Positions 17,252 through 26,558 of a stretch of DNA of 64,000 nt are shown here, one piece after another. Each line of letters begins with the position of its first letter. Positions within the stretch are counted from its first letter, which is position 1. The translations under genes and the position numbers were made by a program. The stretch is taken from NCBI RefSeq assembly GCF_003385515.1, contig NZ_QNVT01000029.1, positions 1 through 64,000 on the forward strand, given 5' to 3'. The notes below the pieces were generated by a model, which saw nothing but the letters and a program-made list of their open reading frames with translations, searched no databases and was not told the DNA's origin. Source of the stretch: Chryseobacterium pennae (GTDB lineage: Bacteria; Bacteroidota; Bacteroidia; Flavobacteriales; Weeksellaceae).

Positions 17252-20200
17252 GTGGAAAATTCCAAACAGATTTTTCAGACTAACAGCAAAAAACGCTGGA
17301 AAAGTGTACAATGGGGCAGCCGTATCTTTATTTTTATTGCGGCTCTTCTTCTTTTGGCTTTAGGACTGATGATGAGACTTGATAAAAGTCCGAAAATTCC
17401 TTTTAAAGAGGATTATAAAGCAGTTATTACAGCCAATAAGCCCTATCTTCAGGAGAATAAAATTTCTAAAGAATACAAAGGTTTCCGAAGCTTTATTTCT
17501 GAAAAAACAATTCATACCAACCTTGCCAAGATTGAAAAGGCAAGAGCAGAAAGATATAAAAATCAAAACAGAAACTGGGCTCAGTTTCCCGGAGGGATCC
17601 GTTCTGCATTTTATGTGGCTTGGGATCCTCAGTCTCTGATGTCTCTGAAACGAAATATCAGACACATCAATCTGGTTTTTCCTGAATGGTTTTTCCTTGA
17701 TCCCAAAACAGGAGACCTGAAAACCAATGTTGACCCGGAAGGATACAAAATAATCAAAAGAACAGGCGTGGCAGCCATGCCGATCCTGAGTAATAATTCT
17801 AATCAGGAGTTCCGTTCTGAAGGGTTGGGGAAAGTATTGAATGATCCCGGAAAAAGAATGGCTCTTATTCAGAAGCTTACCCAACAGTGCCTAAAATATC
17901 ATTTCAAAGGGATCAATATCGACTTTGAAGATATGAACCTGAATTCTGATGAAAACCTGATTGCTTTTATGAAAGAACTTTCAGCAACATTCAGACAGAA
18001 TCAATTGCTGGTGACTATGGATATTATGACGGATAATGATGACTACAACATTCCGCGATTAGATCCTTATGTGGATTACTTTGTACTGATGGCTTATGAT
18101 GAATACTCAGCAGGCAGCGATGCAGGCCCTGTTTCTTCGCAGAAATGGATTGAATCTCGGGCAGGAAAGATCGTTAAGCAAACCTCTCCTCATAAGATTA
18201 TCCTTGGTTTGGGAGCATATGGATATGACTGGAGCTCCAATAAGGATGACAATACTTCGGTTACCTATATGCAGGCCATTACCAAGGCCAGTGCCAGTAA
18301 AGCGGTTATTGATTTTAATGACAATACTTTTAATCTGAATTATTCCTATACAGATTCTAAAAATAATACCCATACTGTATTTTTCAATGATGCTGCATCT
18401 ATTTTTAATACCATGCGTTTTGCCTCCGAATATCCATTGGCAGGAACTGCACTTTGGAGACTGGGAAGTGAGGACAGCAGAGTCTGGAATTTTTATGATA
18501 AAGACCTTACGTTTGCAGGGCTTTCCAGACTGAATCTGAAAACACTTGAAAATGTAAAAGGGCAGACCATGGTGGATTACATTGGAGATGGAGAAGTATT
18601 GGATGTTCTGAATACACCCCATGATGGAAAAATTGCTCTGGAAATAGATCCGAAGGAAAAAATTATTACCGATGAAAACTATGTTACGTATCCAAGTTCC
18701 TATGAAGTAAAAAAATATGGGAGCGCTCCGCAGAAAGAATTGGTATTAACATTTGATGACGGTCCCGATGAGACATATACACCTCAGGTCCTTGATGTTA
18801 TGTCAAAATATCACGTTCCGGCTGCCTTCTTTTTAGTAGGGTTAAATGCAGAAAAAAATCTTCCGCTCGTTAAAAGAATCTATCGGGAAGGTCATGAAAT
18901 AGGAAACCACACCTTTACCCATGAAAACGTAGCTAAGGTAAGCCCGGAAAGAGCTTTGCTGGAACTGAAACTCACCAGACTTCTTATAGAATGTGTGACA
19001 GGACACAGTACAATCCTTTTCCGTGCTCCTTATAATGCCGACTCTGAGCCTACCACTTCAGAAGAGATTATTCCGGTGGCATTGGCAAGACAGCAAAATT
19101 ATCTGGATATCGGAGAAAATATAGATCCGGAAGACTGGCAGCCGGGAATAAAAGCAGATGAAATTGTAAAACGGGTAATGGCAGGAATCAAGAAGGAGAG
19201 AGGGAATATCATATTACTTCATGACGCTGGTGGCGATACCAGAGAAGAAACCGTGAAGGCTTTGAAAATTTTAATCCCAACCCTTCAGAAACAGGGCTAT
19301 CACTTTACCAATCTTACCAATCTTCTGCATAAGAGTAAAGCTGAACTGATGCCTGAAGTTCCTAAGACAAAGTCTTACTATATCATGCAGCTTAATCTGG
19401 TGCTGGCCACTGTAATTTATGGAATAAGCCATTTTTTGGTTGCCTTATTTACCATTTTCATTGTACTGGGGTTAATAAGATTACTGTTGATGGCGTACTG
19501 GGCTTTTAAAGAAAGAAAAAAAGAAAAAGAGCTGGGTGATTTTCCAACCCTTGAATTCTATCCTAAGGTTTCTATTATAGTACCTGCCTATAATGAAGAA
19601 GTGAATATTGTTTCTTCCCTGAATAACCTGCTAAAACAGACATATCCGAATTTTAACATCATTATGGTAGATGATGGAAGCAAAGATTCAACTTATGAAA
19701 AGGCCAGAGACGCTTTTCCGGATCATCCGAAGTTAGAAATATTTACAAAAACAAATGGAGGAAAAGCAACCGCTTTAAACTTCGGGATTTCACAGACAGA
19801 TGCTGAATATGTAGTGTGTATAGATGCAGATACCAAACTCCAGCAGGATGCGGTAAAGTATCTGATTGCAAGATTCCTGAATGCGGGTTCAGATGAAAAA
19901 ATTGCTGCAGTGGCTGGAAATGTAAAAGTAGGAAACACTGTAAACTGGCTTACCAAATGGCAGGCAATTGAATATACAACCAGCCAGAATTTTGACAGGC
20001 TGGCGTATGCCAATATCAATGCCATTACTGTAATTCCTGGAGCTATCGGGGCGTTTAAAAGATCCGTAATTCTTGAAGCAGGAGGGTATTCTTCCGATAC
20101 ACTGGCTGAAGACTGTGATATTACAGTAAAAATTTTAAAAGCCGGATATACAGTGGCCAATGAAAACAGAGCGGTTGCCGTAACAGAAGCTCCGGAAACC

Positions 20201-20650
20201 GTAAGACAGTTCCTGAAACAACGTTTCCGCTGGACATATGGAATCATGCAGATGTTCTGGAAACAGAGACAGACTTTCCTTAATCCTCAATATAAAGGAT
20301 TAGGACTTTGGGCCATGCCGAATATCTTATTGTTCCAGTATATTATTCCGTTTTTCTCACCCTTGGCAGACCTTATTATGTTCTTTGGAATCCTGTCTGG
20401 AAACGGAGATAAAATATTTAGTTATTATTTGATTTTTCTTCTGGTAGATGCTTCTCTGGCTTTGGTAGCATTTATTATGCAACAGGAAAAATTAACGAAT
20501 CTGTTCTATATTATTCCGCAAAGATTTGGGTATAGATGGCTGATGTATATTGTACTGTTTAAAAGTTTAAGAAAAGCATTGAAAGGTGAAATACAGTCCT
20601 GGGGCTTTCTGAAACGCACAGGGAATGTAAAAGAGATAGCAACATCTTAA
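17252..20650 (+). CDS. GH18-deacetylase-GT2 trifunctional membrane protein
   Basis: An 1132-residue fusion, GTG start. Order: N-terminal membrane anchor (about 25-41); GH18-type hydrolase domain (about 110-420) with GINIDFED, where Asp224 and catalytic-type Glu226 are kept but the first two Asp of DxxDxDxE are replaced; NodB-type deacetylase (about 495-680) with TFDDGPD (Asp502, Asp503), HTFTH (His553, His557), FRAPY and LLHD; a membrane segment (about 710-750); then a family 2 glycosyltransferase with VDDGSKD, DAD (858-860), EDCD (953-956) and QRFRW (990-994), followed by more membrane helices. Topology suggests synthesis inside and deacetylation and cleavage outside, as in PNAG production. 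The polymer is not known. Confidence 0.9.
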   Translation: MENSKQIFQTNSKKRWKSVQWGSRIFIFIAALLLLALGLMMRLDKSPKIPFKEDYKAVITANKPYLQENKISKEYKGFRSFISEKTIHTNLAKIEKARAERYKNQNRNWAQFPGGIRSAFYVAWDPQSLMSLKRNIRHINLVFPEWFFLDPKTGDLKTNVDPEGYKIIKRTGVAAMPILSNNSNQEFRSEGLGKVLNDPGKRMALIQKLTQQCLKYHFKGINIDFEDMNLNSDENLIAFMKELSATFRQNQLLVTMDIMTDNDDYNIPRLDPYVDYFVLMAYDEYSAGSDAGPVSSQKWIESRAGKIVKQTSPHKIILGLGAYGYDWSSNKDDNTSVTYMQAITKASASKAVIDFNDNTFNLNYSYTDSKNNTHTVFFNDAASIFNTMRFASEYPLAGTALWRLGSEDSRVWNFYDKDLTFAGLSRLNLKTLENVKGQTMVDYIGDGEVLDVLNTPHDGKIALEIDPKEKIITDENYVTYPSSYEVKKYGSAPQKELVLTFDDGPDETYTPQVLDVMSKYHVPAAFFLVGLNAEKNLPLVKRIYREGHEIGNHTFTHENVAKVSPERALLELKLTRLLIECVTGHSTILFRAPYNADSEPTTSEEIIPVALARQQNYLDIGENIDPEDWQPGIKADEIVKRVMAGIKKERGNIILLHDAGGDTREETVKALKILIPTLQKQGYHFTNLTNLLHKSKAELMPEVPKTKSYYIMQLNLVLATVIYGISHFLVALFTIFIVLGLIRLLLMAYWAFKERKKEKELGDFPTLEFYPKVSIIVPAYNEEVNIVSSLNNLLKQTYPNFNIIMVDDGSKDSTYEKARDAFPDHPKLEIFTKTNGGKATALNFGISQTDAEYVVCIDADTKLQQDAVKYLIARFLNAGSDEKIAAVAGNVKVGNTVNWLTKWQAIEYTTSQNFDRLAYANINAITVIPGAIGAFKRSVILEAGGYSSDTLAEDCDITVKILKAGYTVANENRAVAVTEAPETVRQFLKQRFRWTYGIMQMFWKQRQTFLNPQYKGLGLWAMPNILLFQYIIPFFSPLADLIMFFGILSGNGDKIFSYYLIFLLVDASLALVAFIMQQEKLTNLFYIIPQRFGYRWLMYIVLFKSLRKALKGEIQSWGFLKRTGNVKEIATS

Positions 20651-20652
20651 AA

Positions 20653-20809
20653 GGATAAGGTCTGGAAGCTGGAGGTTAGAAGTTACTTTTAGTCGTATTA
20701 TTACTGAAAGTTCTGATAAACTATTTAAAAAAGGAGAAAGGAGATAGAGTAGTCATTCTTTATGACTTTCATACCCTCCATCTTCCATCATCTAGCTTCA
20801 AGCCTATCC
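20653..20809. repeat. 157-bp element with imperfect terminal inverted repeats
   Basis: The left end GGATAAGGTCTGGAAGCTGG (from 20653) resembles the reverse complement of the right end, CTAGCTTCAAGCCTATCC (to 20809). The body has no gene. It could be a small MITE-like or REP-like element between the GT2 fusion and the first M13 gene. Confidence 0.4.
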
Positions 20810-20915
20810 AATTTATAAATCCTTATCATACTCTAATAGGATTTGTTTAAATTTGTTTCACAAAAAAGTAACAAATAAGAAATAAATCATACATATTGTA
20901 TAAATTGTTATCATA

Positions 20916-22973
20916 ATGAAAAAACTAACGCTTTCTTTGTTTCTAATAGCAGGGATCTGCTCTCAAAATACGATGAGCGCACAAGCTAAAGCTACTAAAG
21001 TAGCAATGAATAATACAGATAAAGGTTTGGACCTTAGCTTAATGGATACTTCAGTACGTCCACAGGATGATTTTTATAATTATGTGAGCGGAACGTGGAT
21101 GAAAACAGCTAAAATTCCGGCTGATAAACCAACTTGGGGAAGTTTTAATAAATTGGGTGAGGATACGGATAACAATTCCATGACAATTCTGAACTCTCTT
21201 TTGAAAGATAAGTTTGCAGATGGAAGTGAGGGGAAAAAAATTCAGGATTTATATGCTTCTTACATGAATATGGAGAAGAGAAATGCTGACGGAATCAAGC
21301 CTATTCAGGAGCACCTGAGTAAAATTGATGCCATCAAAAATATGGCTGATCTTCAGGGATATTTAGCATCTGTAACAAAAGAAGGAGAAAATAATTTCTA
21401 CGGATGGGGAGTATATGCTGATTTAAAGAATTCTAATATGAATGCTGTTTACTTAGGAGAAGCTTCTCTTGGATTAGGAAGAGACTACTACCAGAAAGTA
21501 AATGAAAAGAATACGGAAGCTATTGCTGAGTATCAGAAATATGTAGCTTCAATGCTGAAAGAATTAGGATATAAAAATGCAGATGCAGCAGCAAAAAGTA
21601 TTGTTGATTATGAAAAAAGTATTGCAAAAACTTATCTGACAAACGAGCAGAGCCGTGACAATACCCTTCAGTATAATCCTCAGACAATGACTGAACTTTC
21701 AGCTTTGGTAAAAGGAGTAGATCTTCCGGCTTACCTTAAAAAAGTGGGAGTAAACACAGATAAAGTGATCATCGGAGAACTGGGGTATTATAAAAACTTT
21801 GATAAATTAGTAAATGCTGAGAATCTTCCGGTAATTAAGGATTACCTGAAATTCCACATGATCAATGGAAGTGCTTCTTACCTAAGCGAAAAGCTGGGTG
21901 ATATGAAATTTAATTTCTTTGGGAAATACTTAAGAGGTCAGCAGGAACAAAGAGCACTGAACAAGAGAGGTTTTGAATTAATCAACAGAAACATCGGAGA
22001 AGCTTTCGGTAAATTATATGTTGAGAAATATTTCCCTGCAGAAGCTAAAGCTCAAATGGTTGAATTGATCGACTACTTAAAGAAAAGTTTTGTAGTTCAC
22101 ATCAATAACTTAGCATGGATGTCTTCTACAACTAAGGAAAAAGCACTACAGAAGTTAAATAAATTCACTGTAAAAGTAGCTTATCCTGATAAATGGAAGG
22201 ATTATTCAAAATTAGAAATTACACCTGAATCAAAAGGAGGTACATTGTATAAAAACCTTCAGAATATTGGTGAATGGCAATACAACAGAGAATTAGCCAA
22301 AATTGGTAAATCTGTTGATAAAACAGAATGGGGAATGACTCCACAAACTGTAAATGCTTACTATAACCCGGTATATAACGAAATCGTATTCCCAGCAGCA
22401 ATTCTTCAGCCGCCATTCTTCAACCCTAAGGCTGATGCAGCAGTAAACTTCGGTGGAATCGGAGCTGTTATTGGTCACGAAATGAGCCACGGATTTGATG
22501 ATTCTGGAGCACAGTTTGATGCAGAGGGGAACCTGGTAGACTGGTGGACTCCGGAAGATAAAGCAAACTTTGAAAAAGCTACAAAAGCTCTTGCTTCTCA
22601 ATATGACAAATATGAGCCTGTAAAAGGAACATTTGTAAACGGTACTTTCACAAACGGTGAGAATATCGCTGACTTAGGAGGAGTGAATATTGCTTATGAC
22701 GCTCTTCAGATGTACTTAAAAGATAAAGGAAATCCAGGAACCATCAGTGGATTTACTCAGGATCAGAGATTCTTCCTAAGCTGGGCAACCGTTTGGAGAA
22801 CTTTATCAAGTGAAAAATACATGATCAACCAGGTGAAGACAGATCCGCACTCGCCGGGTTACTTCAGAAGCTTTGGTCCGTTAATCAATGTTGATTCATT
22901 CTACAAAGCATTCGATGTGAAAAAAGGAGACAAATTATATAAAGCTCCGGAAGACAGAATTAAAATCTGGTAA
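20916..22973 (+). CDS. M13-family metallopeptidase, secreted
   Basis: A 685-residue zinc metalloendopeptidase of the neprilysin/PepO family. A signal peptide covers about 1-22 (ending MSAQA). The catalytic HExxH motif is VIGHEMSHGFDD (His521, Glu522, His525). The third zinc ligand is Glu582 in GENIADLGG. The substrate-binding NAYYNP and the closing YKAPEDRIKIW are family-typical. The mature protein is periplasmic or released. It is followed by a strong terminator and then by a paralogue starting 373 bp later. Confidence 0.95.
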   Translation: MKKLTLSLFLIAGICSQNTMSAQAKATKVAMNNTDKGLDLSLMDTSVRPQDDFYNYVSGTWMKTAKIPADKPTWGSFNKLGEDTDNNSMTILNSLLKDKFADGSEGKKIQDLYASYMNMEKRNADGIKPIQEHLSKIDAIKNMADLQGYLASVTKEGENNFYGWGVYADLKNSNMNAVYLGEASLGLGRDYYQKVNEKNTEAIAEYQKYVASMLKELGYKNADAAAKSIVDYEKSIAKTYLTNEQSRDNTLQYNPQTMTELSALVKGVDLPAYLKKVGVNTDKVIIGELGYYKNFDKLVNAENLPVIKDYLKFHMINGSASYLSEKLGDMKFNFFGKYLRGQQEQRALNKRGFELINRNIGEAFGKLYVEKYFPAEAKAQMVELIDYLKKSFVVHINNLAWMSSTTKEKALQKLNKFTVKVAYPDKWKDYSKLEITPESKGGTLYKNLQNIGEWQYNRELAKIGKSVDKTEWGMTPQTVNAYYNPVYNEIVFPAAILQPPFFNPKADAAVNFGGIGAVIGHEMSHGFDDSGAQFDAEGNLVDWWTPEDKANFEKATKALASQYDKYEPVKGTFVNGTFTNGENIADLGGVNIAYDALQMYLKDKGNPGTISGFTQDQRFFLSWATVWRTLSSEKYMINQVKTDPHSPGYFRSFGPLINVDSFYKAFDVKKGDKLYKAPEDRIKIW

Positions 22974-22981
22974 AAATATAA

Positions 22982-23012
22982 GCCGCTCAGCAATGAGCGG
23001 TTTTTGTTTTTT
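22982..23012 (+). terminator. Terminator after first M13 gene
   Basis: CCGCTC / GAGCGG stem around loop AGCAAT, then a T-run. The stem and loop are almost the same as the lipA terminator at 1932. Confidence 0.85.
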
Positions 23013-23086
23013 AGGGAGATATAGAGATAATAGAAATAGGATGAGGTGAGGAACTATCTTAGCTTCAGTTAATAAGTGGTGGTCTT

Positions 23087-23146
23087 CATCATTCCCCTCC
23101 TCCTGAGGGAGGTGAAAATTCAGAGGATTTTTGACGGGGTAGTTTA
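23087..23146 (+). repeat. Dispersed repeat copy 2 (ends TTTGACGGGGTAGTTTA)
   Basis: About 60 bp starting CATCATTCCC and ending ATTTTTGACGGGGTAGTTTA. It contains a CCCTCC / GGGAGG hairpin (23096-23112). It is related to 2073-2130. Confidence 0.75.
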
Positions 23147-23306
23147 CAGGCCCCACAAAACTCTTACCCCAACTGAAATCTAATTTTAAGCCATCATTCC
23201 GAAAAATTTAAACAATGAACCTCTCAAGCTTTGAACTTTAAACCCATATTTTTTCACTATTTTCATCAATTATTTATTATCCTTCATCACTTATCCTCAA
23301 AGTTCG

Positions 23307-23314
23307 TATATTTG
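23307..23314 (+). promoter_or_regulatory. -7 element of second M13 gene
   Basis: TATATTTG, 33 bases upstream of the ATG. No clear -33 TTG. Confidence 0.45.
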
Positions 23315-23346
23315 ATAAGTTTGTGTAAAATCAAAAATAATCTTCA

Positions 23347-25443
23347 ATGAAAAAGCTAAATATTGGTATACTTGCCTTTTCCGGTATAGTATTGCTAAAT
23401 TCATGTGGTGCTGCAAAAACTGCAGGAACTGATACAAAAACAGAGGCTACAGCAACAGTTGCAACGCCGGTAAAGGAAGAAGTAAAGGAGGAGGGGATCA
23501 ATTTATCTTATATGGATACAGGTATCCGTCCGCAGGATGACTTTTTTAGCTATGTGAACGGAAATTGGGTGAAAACCACTCAGATTCCTTCAGATAAAGC
23601 CAATTGGGGGTCTTTCAATGCTTTGAGAGAAAATGTAGATGATTCTTCATTGGATATTTTAAACAAAATCCTTACAGAAAATTATTCTGCAGGTTCTGAA
23701 GGCCAAAAGATCCAGAGTCTTTATGCTTCCTTTATGGATACTGCTAAAAGAAATGCAGATGGATTAAATCCTATCAAAGCTGATCTGGCAAAAATTGATG
23801 CTCTTAAAAATCTTAATGATCTTCAGAAATACCTTTTAGAAGCTACAAAAATCGGAGATAACTCCTTTTACGGATGGAGAGCCGGAGCAGATATGAAAAA
23901 CTCCAAAATGAATGCTGTCTATCTTGGAGGTCCGGATCTTGGTTTAGGAAGAGATTATTATCAGAAAGTAAATGATGCCAACACTAAAACATTAGGACAA
24001 TATCAGGCTTACGTTGGAAAACTGTTTGGGGTTTTAGGATATAAAAATTCTACTCAGGCTGCACAGAATGTGGTGGATTTTGAAAAACAGCTGGCCAATT
24101 ATTTATTGACATTGGAGCAGAACAGAGATGCCAACCTAAGATACAATCCTAAAAACGTTTCTGAGTTATCAGGGGTTGTGAAAAATGTTGATCTTGCAAA
24201 ATATCTTAAAGATGCAGGGGTAAATACAGACAGGGTAATCATCGGTGAACTGAAATATTACCAGAACATGGACCAGTTCATCACACAGAAAAACCTGCCT
24301 CTATTAAAAGACTACCTGAAATATCACCTGATTAACGGTAATGCCAGTAATCTTGATGAAAACCTTGAGCAGATCAGATTTGATTTCTATGCAAAAGATT
24401 TACAGGGGCAAAAAGAACAGCGTCCTATGAACAAAAGAGGGTTAACACTTGTGAATGGAGTTCTTGGTGAGGCATTCGGAAAATTATACGTAGAGAAATA
24501 CTTTACTCCTGAAGCAAAACAGCAGATGGAAACCTATATTGATTACCTTTTAAAATCATTTAAAACCCATATTGCGAATATCGATTGGATGTCTCCTGAA
24601 ACAAAAGTAAAAGCTCAGGAAAAACTATCCAAGTTTACAGTAAAAATCGCCTACCCTGATAAATGGAAAGACTATAGCCAACTGAAAGTAGAATCTCCAA
24701 AACAGGGAGGATCATTATATGCTAACCTGCAAAATGTATCGGCTTGGCAATACCAAAGAAATTTAGATAAAGTAGGAAAACCGGTTGACAAAACAGAATG
24801 GGGAATGTCTCCTCAAACAGTAAATGCTTACTATAGCGGTTCAAACAACGAAATTGTATTCCCGGCAGCAATCCTTCAGCCTCCTTTCTACAATCCTAAG
24901 GCAGATGCAGCCGTAAACTTCGGTGGAATTGGAGCTGTAATCGGTCACGAGATCTCTCACGGTTTTGATGACAGTGGTTCCCGCTTCGATGGTGATGGAA
25001 ATCTTAACAACTGGTGGACGGATACCGACCGCAAGAACTTTGATGCAAAAGTGGCTCAGCTGGCTGCTCAGTATAGTAGCTACGAACCGGTAAAAGGAAG
25101 TTTCGTGAACGGTAAATTCACAAGTGGAGAAAATATTGGAGACTTAGGAGGAGTAGCAGTAGCTTACGATGCCCTTCAGATGTATCTTAAAGACAAAGGA
25201 AACCCAGGGAAGATCAGTGGGTTTACTCAGGATCAGAGATTCTTTATGAGCTGGGCTACCGTTTGGAGAACAAAAGCAACCAACGAATATATGATCAATC
25301 AGGTAAAAACAGACCCGCACTCTCCGGGAATGTACAGAGCTTTCGGGCCACTGGTGAATCAGGATTCATTTATCAAAGCATTTGATATCAAATCGGGAGA
25401 TAAAATGTATAAAACTCCTGAGGACAGAATAAAAATTTGGTAA
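23347..25443 (+). CDS. M13-family metallopeptidase, lipoprotein
   Basis: A 698-residue paralogue of the preceding gene, with very similar sequence throughout the catalytic half. It differs at the N-terminus: a lipobox (VLLNSCGAAK, Cys at about 20) followed by a Thr/Ala-rich linker makes it a membrane-anchored lipoprotein. The active site is VIGHEISHGFDD (His534, Glu535, His538) with Glu595 in GENIGDLGG. The closing residues match the first copy. The pair is a tandem duplication giving one soluble and one tethered peptidase, likely acting on peptides or small proteins in the envelope. Confidence 0.95.
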   Translation: MKKLNIGILAFSGIVLLNSCGAAKTAGTDTKTEATATVATPVKEEVKEEGINLSYMDTGIRPQDDFFSYVNGNWVKTTQIPSDKANWGSFNALRENVDDSSLDILNKILTENYSAGSEGQKIQSLYASFMDTAKRNADGLNPIKADLAKIDALKNLNDLQKYLLEATKIGDNSFYGWRAGADMKNSKMNAVYLGGPDLGLGRDYYQKVNDANTKTLGQYQAYVGKLFGVLGYKNSTQAAQNVVDFEKQLANYLLTLEQNRDANLRYNPKNVSELSGVVKNVDLAKYLKDAGVNTDRVIIGELKYYQNMDQFITQKNLPLLKDYLKYHLINGNASNLDENLEQIRFDFYAKDLQGQKEQRPMNKRGLTLVNGVLGEAFGKLYVEKYFTPEAKQQMETYIDYLLKSFKTHIANIDWMSPETKVKAQEKLSKFTVKIAYPDKWKDYSQLKVESPKQGGSLYANLQNVSAWQYQRNLDKVGKPVDKTEWGMSPQTVNAYYSGSNNEIVFPAAILQPPFYNPKADAAVNFGGIGAVIGHEISHGFDDSGSRFDGDGNLNNWWTDTDRKNFDAKVAQLAAQYSSYEPVKGSFVNGKFTSGENIGDLGGVAVAYDALQMYLKDKGNPGKISGFTQDQRFFMSWATVWRTKATNEYMINQVKTDPHSPGMYRAFGPLVNQDSFIKAFDIKSGDKMYKTPEDRIKIW

Positions 25444-25464
25444 GAGTACCGAAAAATTGTTAGA

Positions 25465-25510
25465 AAAGAAAGAATCCGTCTCAATGCAATGTGGGACGGA
25501 TTCTCTTTTT
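25465..25510. terminator. Bidirectional terminator
   Basis: AGAATCCGTC (25471-25480) pairs with GACGGATTCT (25495-25504), then CTTTTT. It lies between the convergent M13 and kinase-like genes. Confidence 0.85.
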
Positions 25511-26558
25511 AAAATGCTTTCTTATAATTCCGGATCACAAACTTTATTCCGGTTTCTATAATGTCTCCCATGGTCTTACAATACTTGAAGTTGACATCAT
25601 AGGTGAGTTTTTGTAAAGCTGTTTTTAACTCAGTAACATTAGCTTCCGGTGCAATATTTTCGGTTTTCATAATAGAAATCAGTTCACTGAATCTGCTTTG
25701 GCTGCTCGTTACTCTTTTTACAATCTGTGAACGTACCTCTTTACGATACTGTTCTATAGAGTTAGGCTTCAGCTTTTCCAGTACCATGGTAACCATCGGA
25801 TAATTTTCTTTGAAATACTGGGGAAGATAAACTTTCAAATTTCCTTCATAGCATTGCTGGTCAAAATCAATCGGGCGGATTCTGTAAATAACCTGGTCAA
25901 AATCATGGATAGGAATAATCACATAATTATAAGAACGCATATCACCAAGAAGCCCAATGAGACAGCGTTCATTGAATTTTACAAATTCCTTGGAAATCTG
26001 TGCTTTTTCCAGCTCTGTGCAATTAGATATATGTTTCTGAATAAATACATCCCCGGGAATTCCTAAGATATGTTCTTCAATTAAGGTGTTTTTGTAGATC
26101 AGAAAATTAATCCGGTTAGGAGAAAGCAGGTCTTCAAGCTCCAGTCCATAGATGCGGGAGGCATCAGCCTGTTTAATATAAAAGTTAGTATAATTATCGT
26201 TCAGGATATTTCTCACCCGGATCCGGAAAGGTTTAGAATTTCCGAAAGTACAGAAGTCAATGGTATCCACTTTCAGATAAGGGAGAGTAGCTTCATCTCC
26301 ATCAGAATGAAGGAGGGTGTAAATCTTATTTAAATTAGCTTCTATTTCTTTAAACTCATATTCAGAATACAGTACACCAAGCCATAAAGTGTCCTTGCCT
26401 TCTTTATCCAGAATATTCACACTGTCACTGAATCTTAGCAGGTCTTCATATAAAAACTGGATCTTGGTTGTTCTGTTATGCTTTTCCAAATACTGCTGCA
26501 ATCCTTCAGAAACAGGATATATGGGTTTTCTAAATGCGATCTTTACATCTTTCATCAT
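25509..26558 (-). CDS. Kinase-like protein divergent from tssBC
   Basis: A 349-residue cytoplasmic protein I do not recognise as a named family. It carries a pattern like the catalytic core of aminoglycoside-phosphotransferase/protein-kinase-like enzymes. GDMRSYN (Asp206 and Asn211) fits GDxxxxN, and IDFD (Asp231-Asp233) sits 20 residues later where a DFG-like metal-binding motif is expected. FYIKQ (Lys129) could be the ATP-binding lysine. The usual His before the catalytic Asp region is missing (LLGD). It is transcribed away from tssB across 349 bp, suggesting a T6SS-linked regulator, which is inference. A non-kinase role is possible. Confidence 0.6.
   Translation of the reverse strand: MMKDVKIAFRKPIYPVSEGLQQYLEKHNRTTKIQFLYEDLLRFSDSVNILDKEGKDTLWLGVLYSEYEFKEIEANLNKIYTLLHSDGDEATLPYLKVDTIDFCTFGNSKPFRIRVRNILNDNYTNFYIKQADASRIYGLELEDLLSPNRINFLIYKNTLIEEHILGIPGDVFIQKHISNCTELEKAQISKEFVKFNERCLIGLLGDMRSYNYVIIPIHDFDQVIYRIRPIDFDQQCYEGNLKVYLPQYFKENYPMVTMVLEKLKPNSIEQYRKEVRSQIVKRVTSSQSRFSELISIMKTENIAPEANVTELKTALQKLTYDVNFKYCKTMGDIIETGIKFVIRNYKKAF

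Larger units (their letters stand above)
23013..23346. other. Gene-free region between M13 paralogues
   Basis: About 334 bp. It holds purine-rich GATAATAGAAATAGGATGAGG-like sequence similar to that after lipA, the second copy of the tail repeat, and the promoter of the second M13 gene. Confidence 0.55.

Noticed and set aside
19723..20247. 174-codon minus-strand frame inside the GT2 domain
   Set aside because: Antisense to intact GT2 motifs; no domain features.
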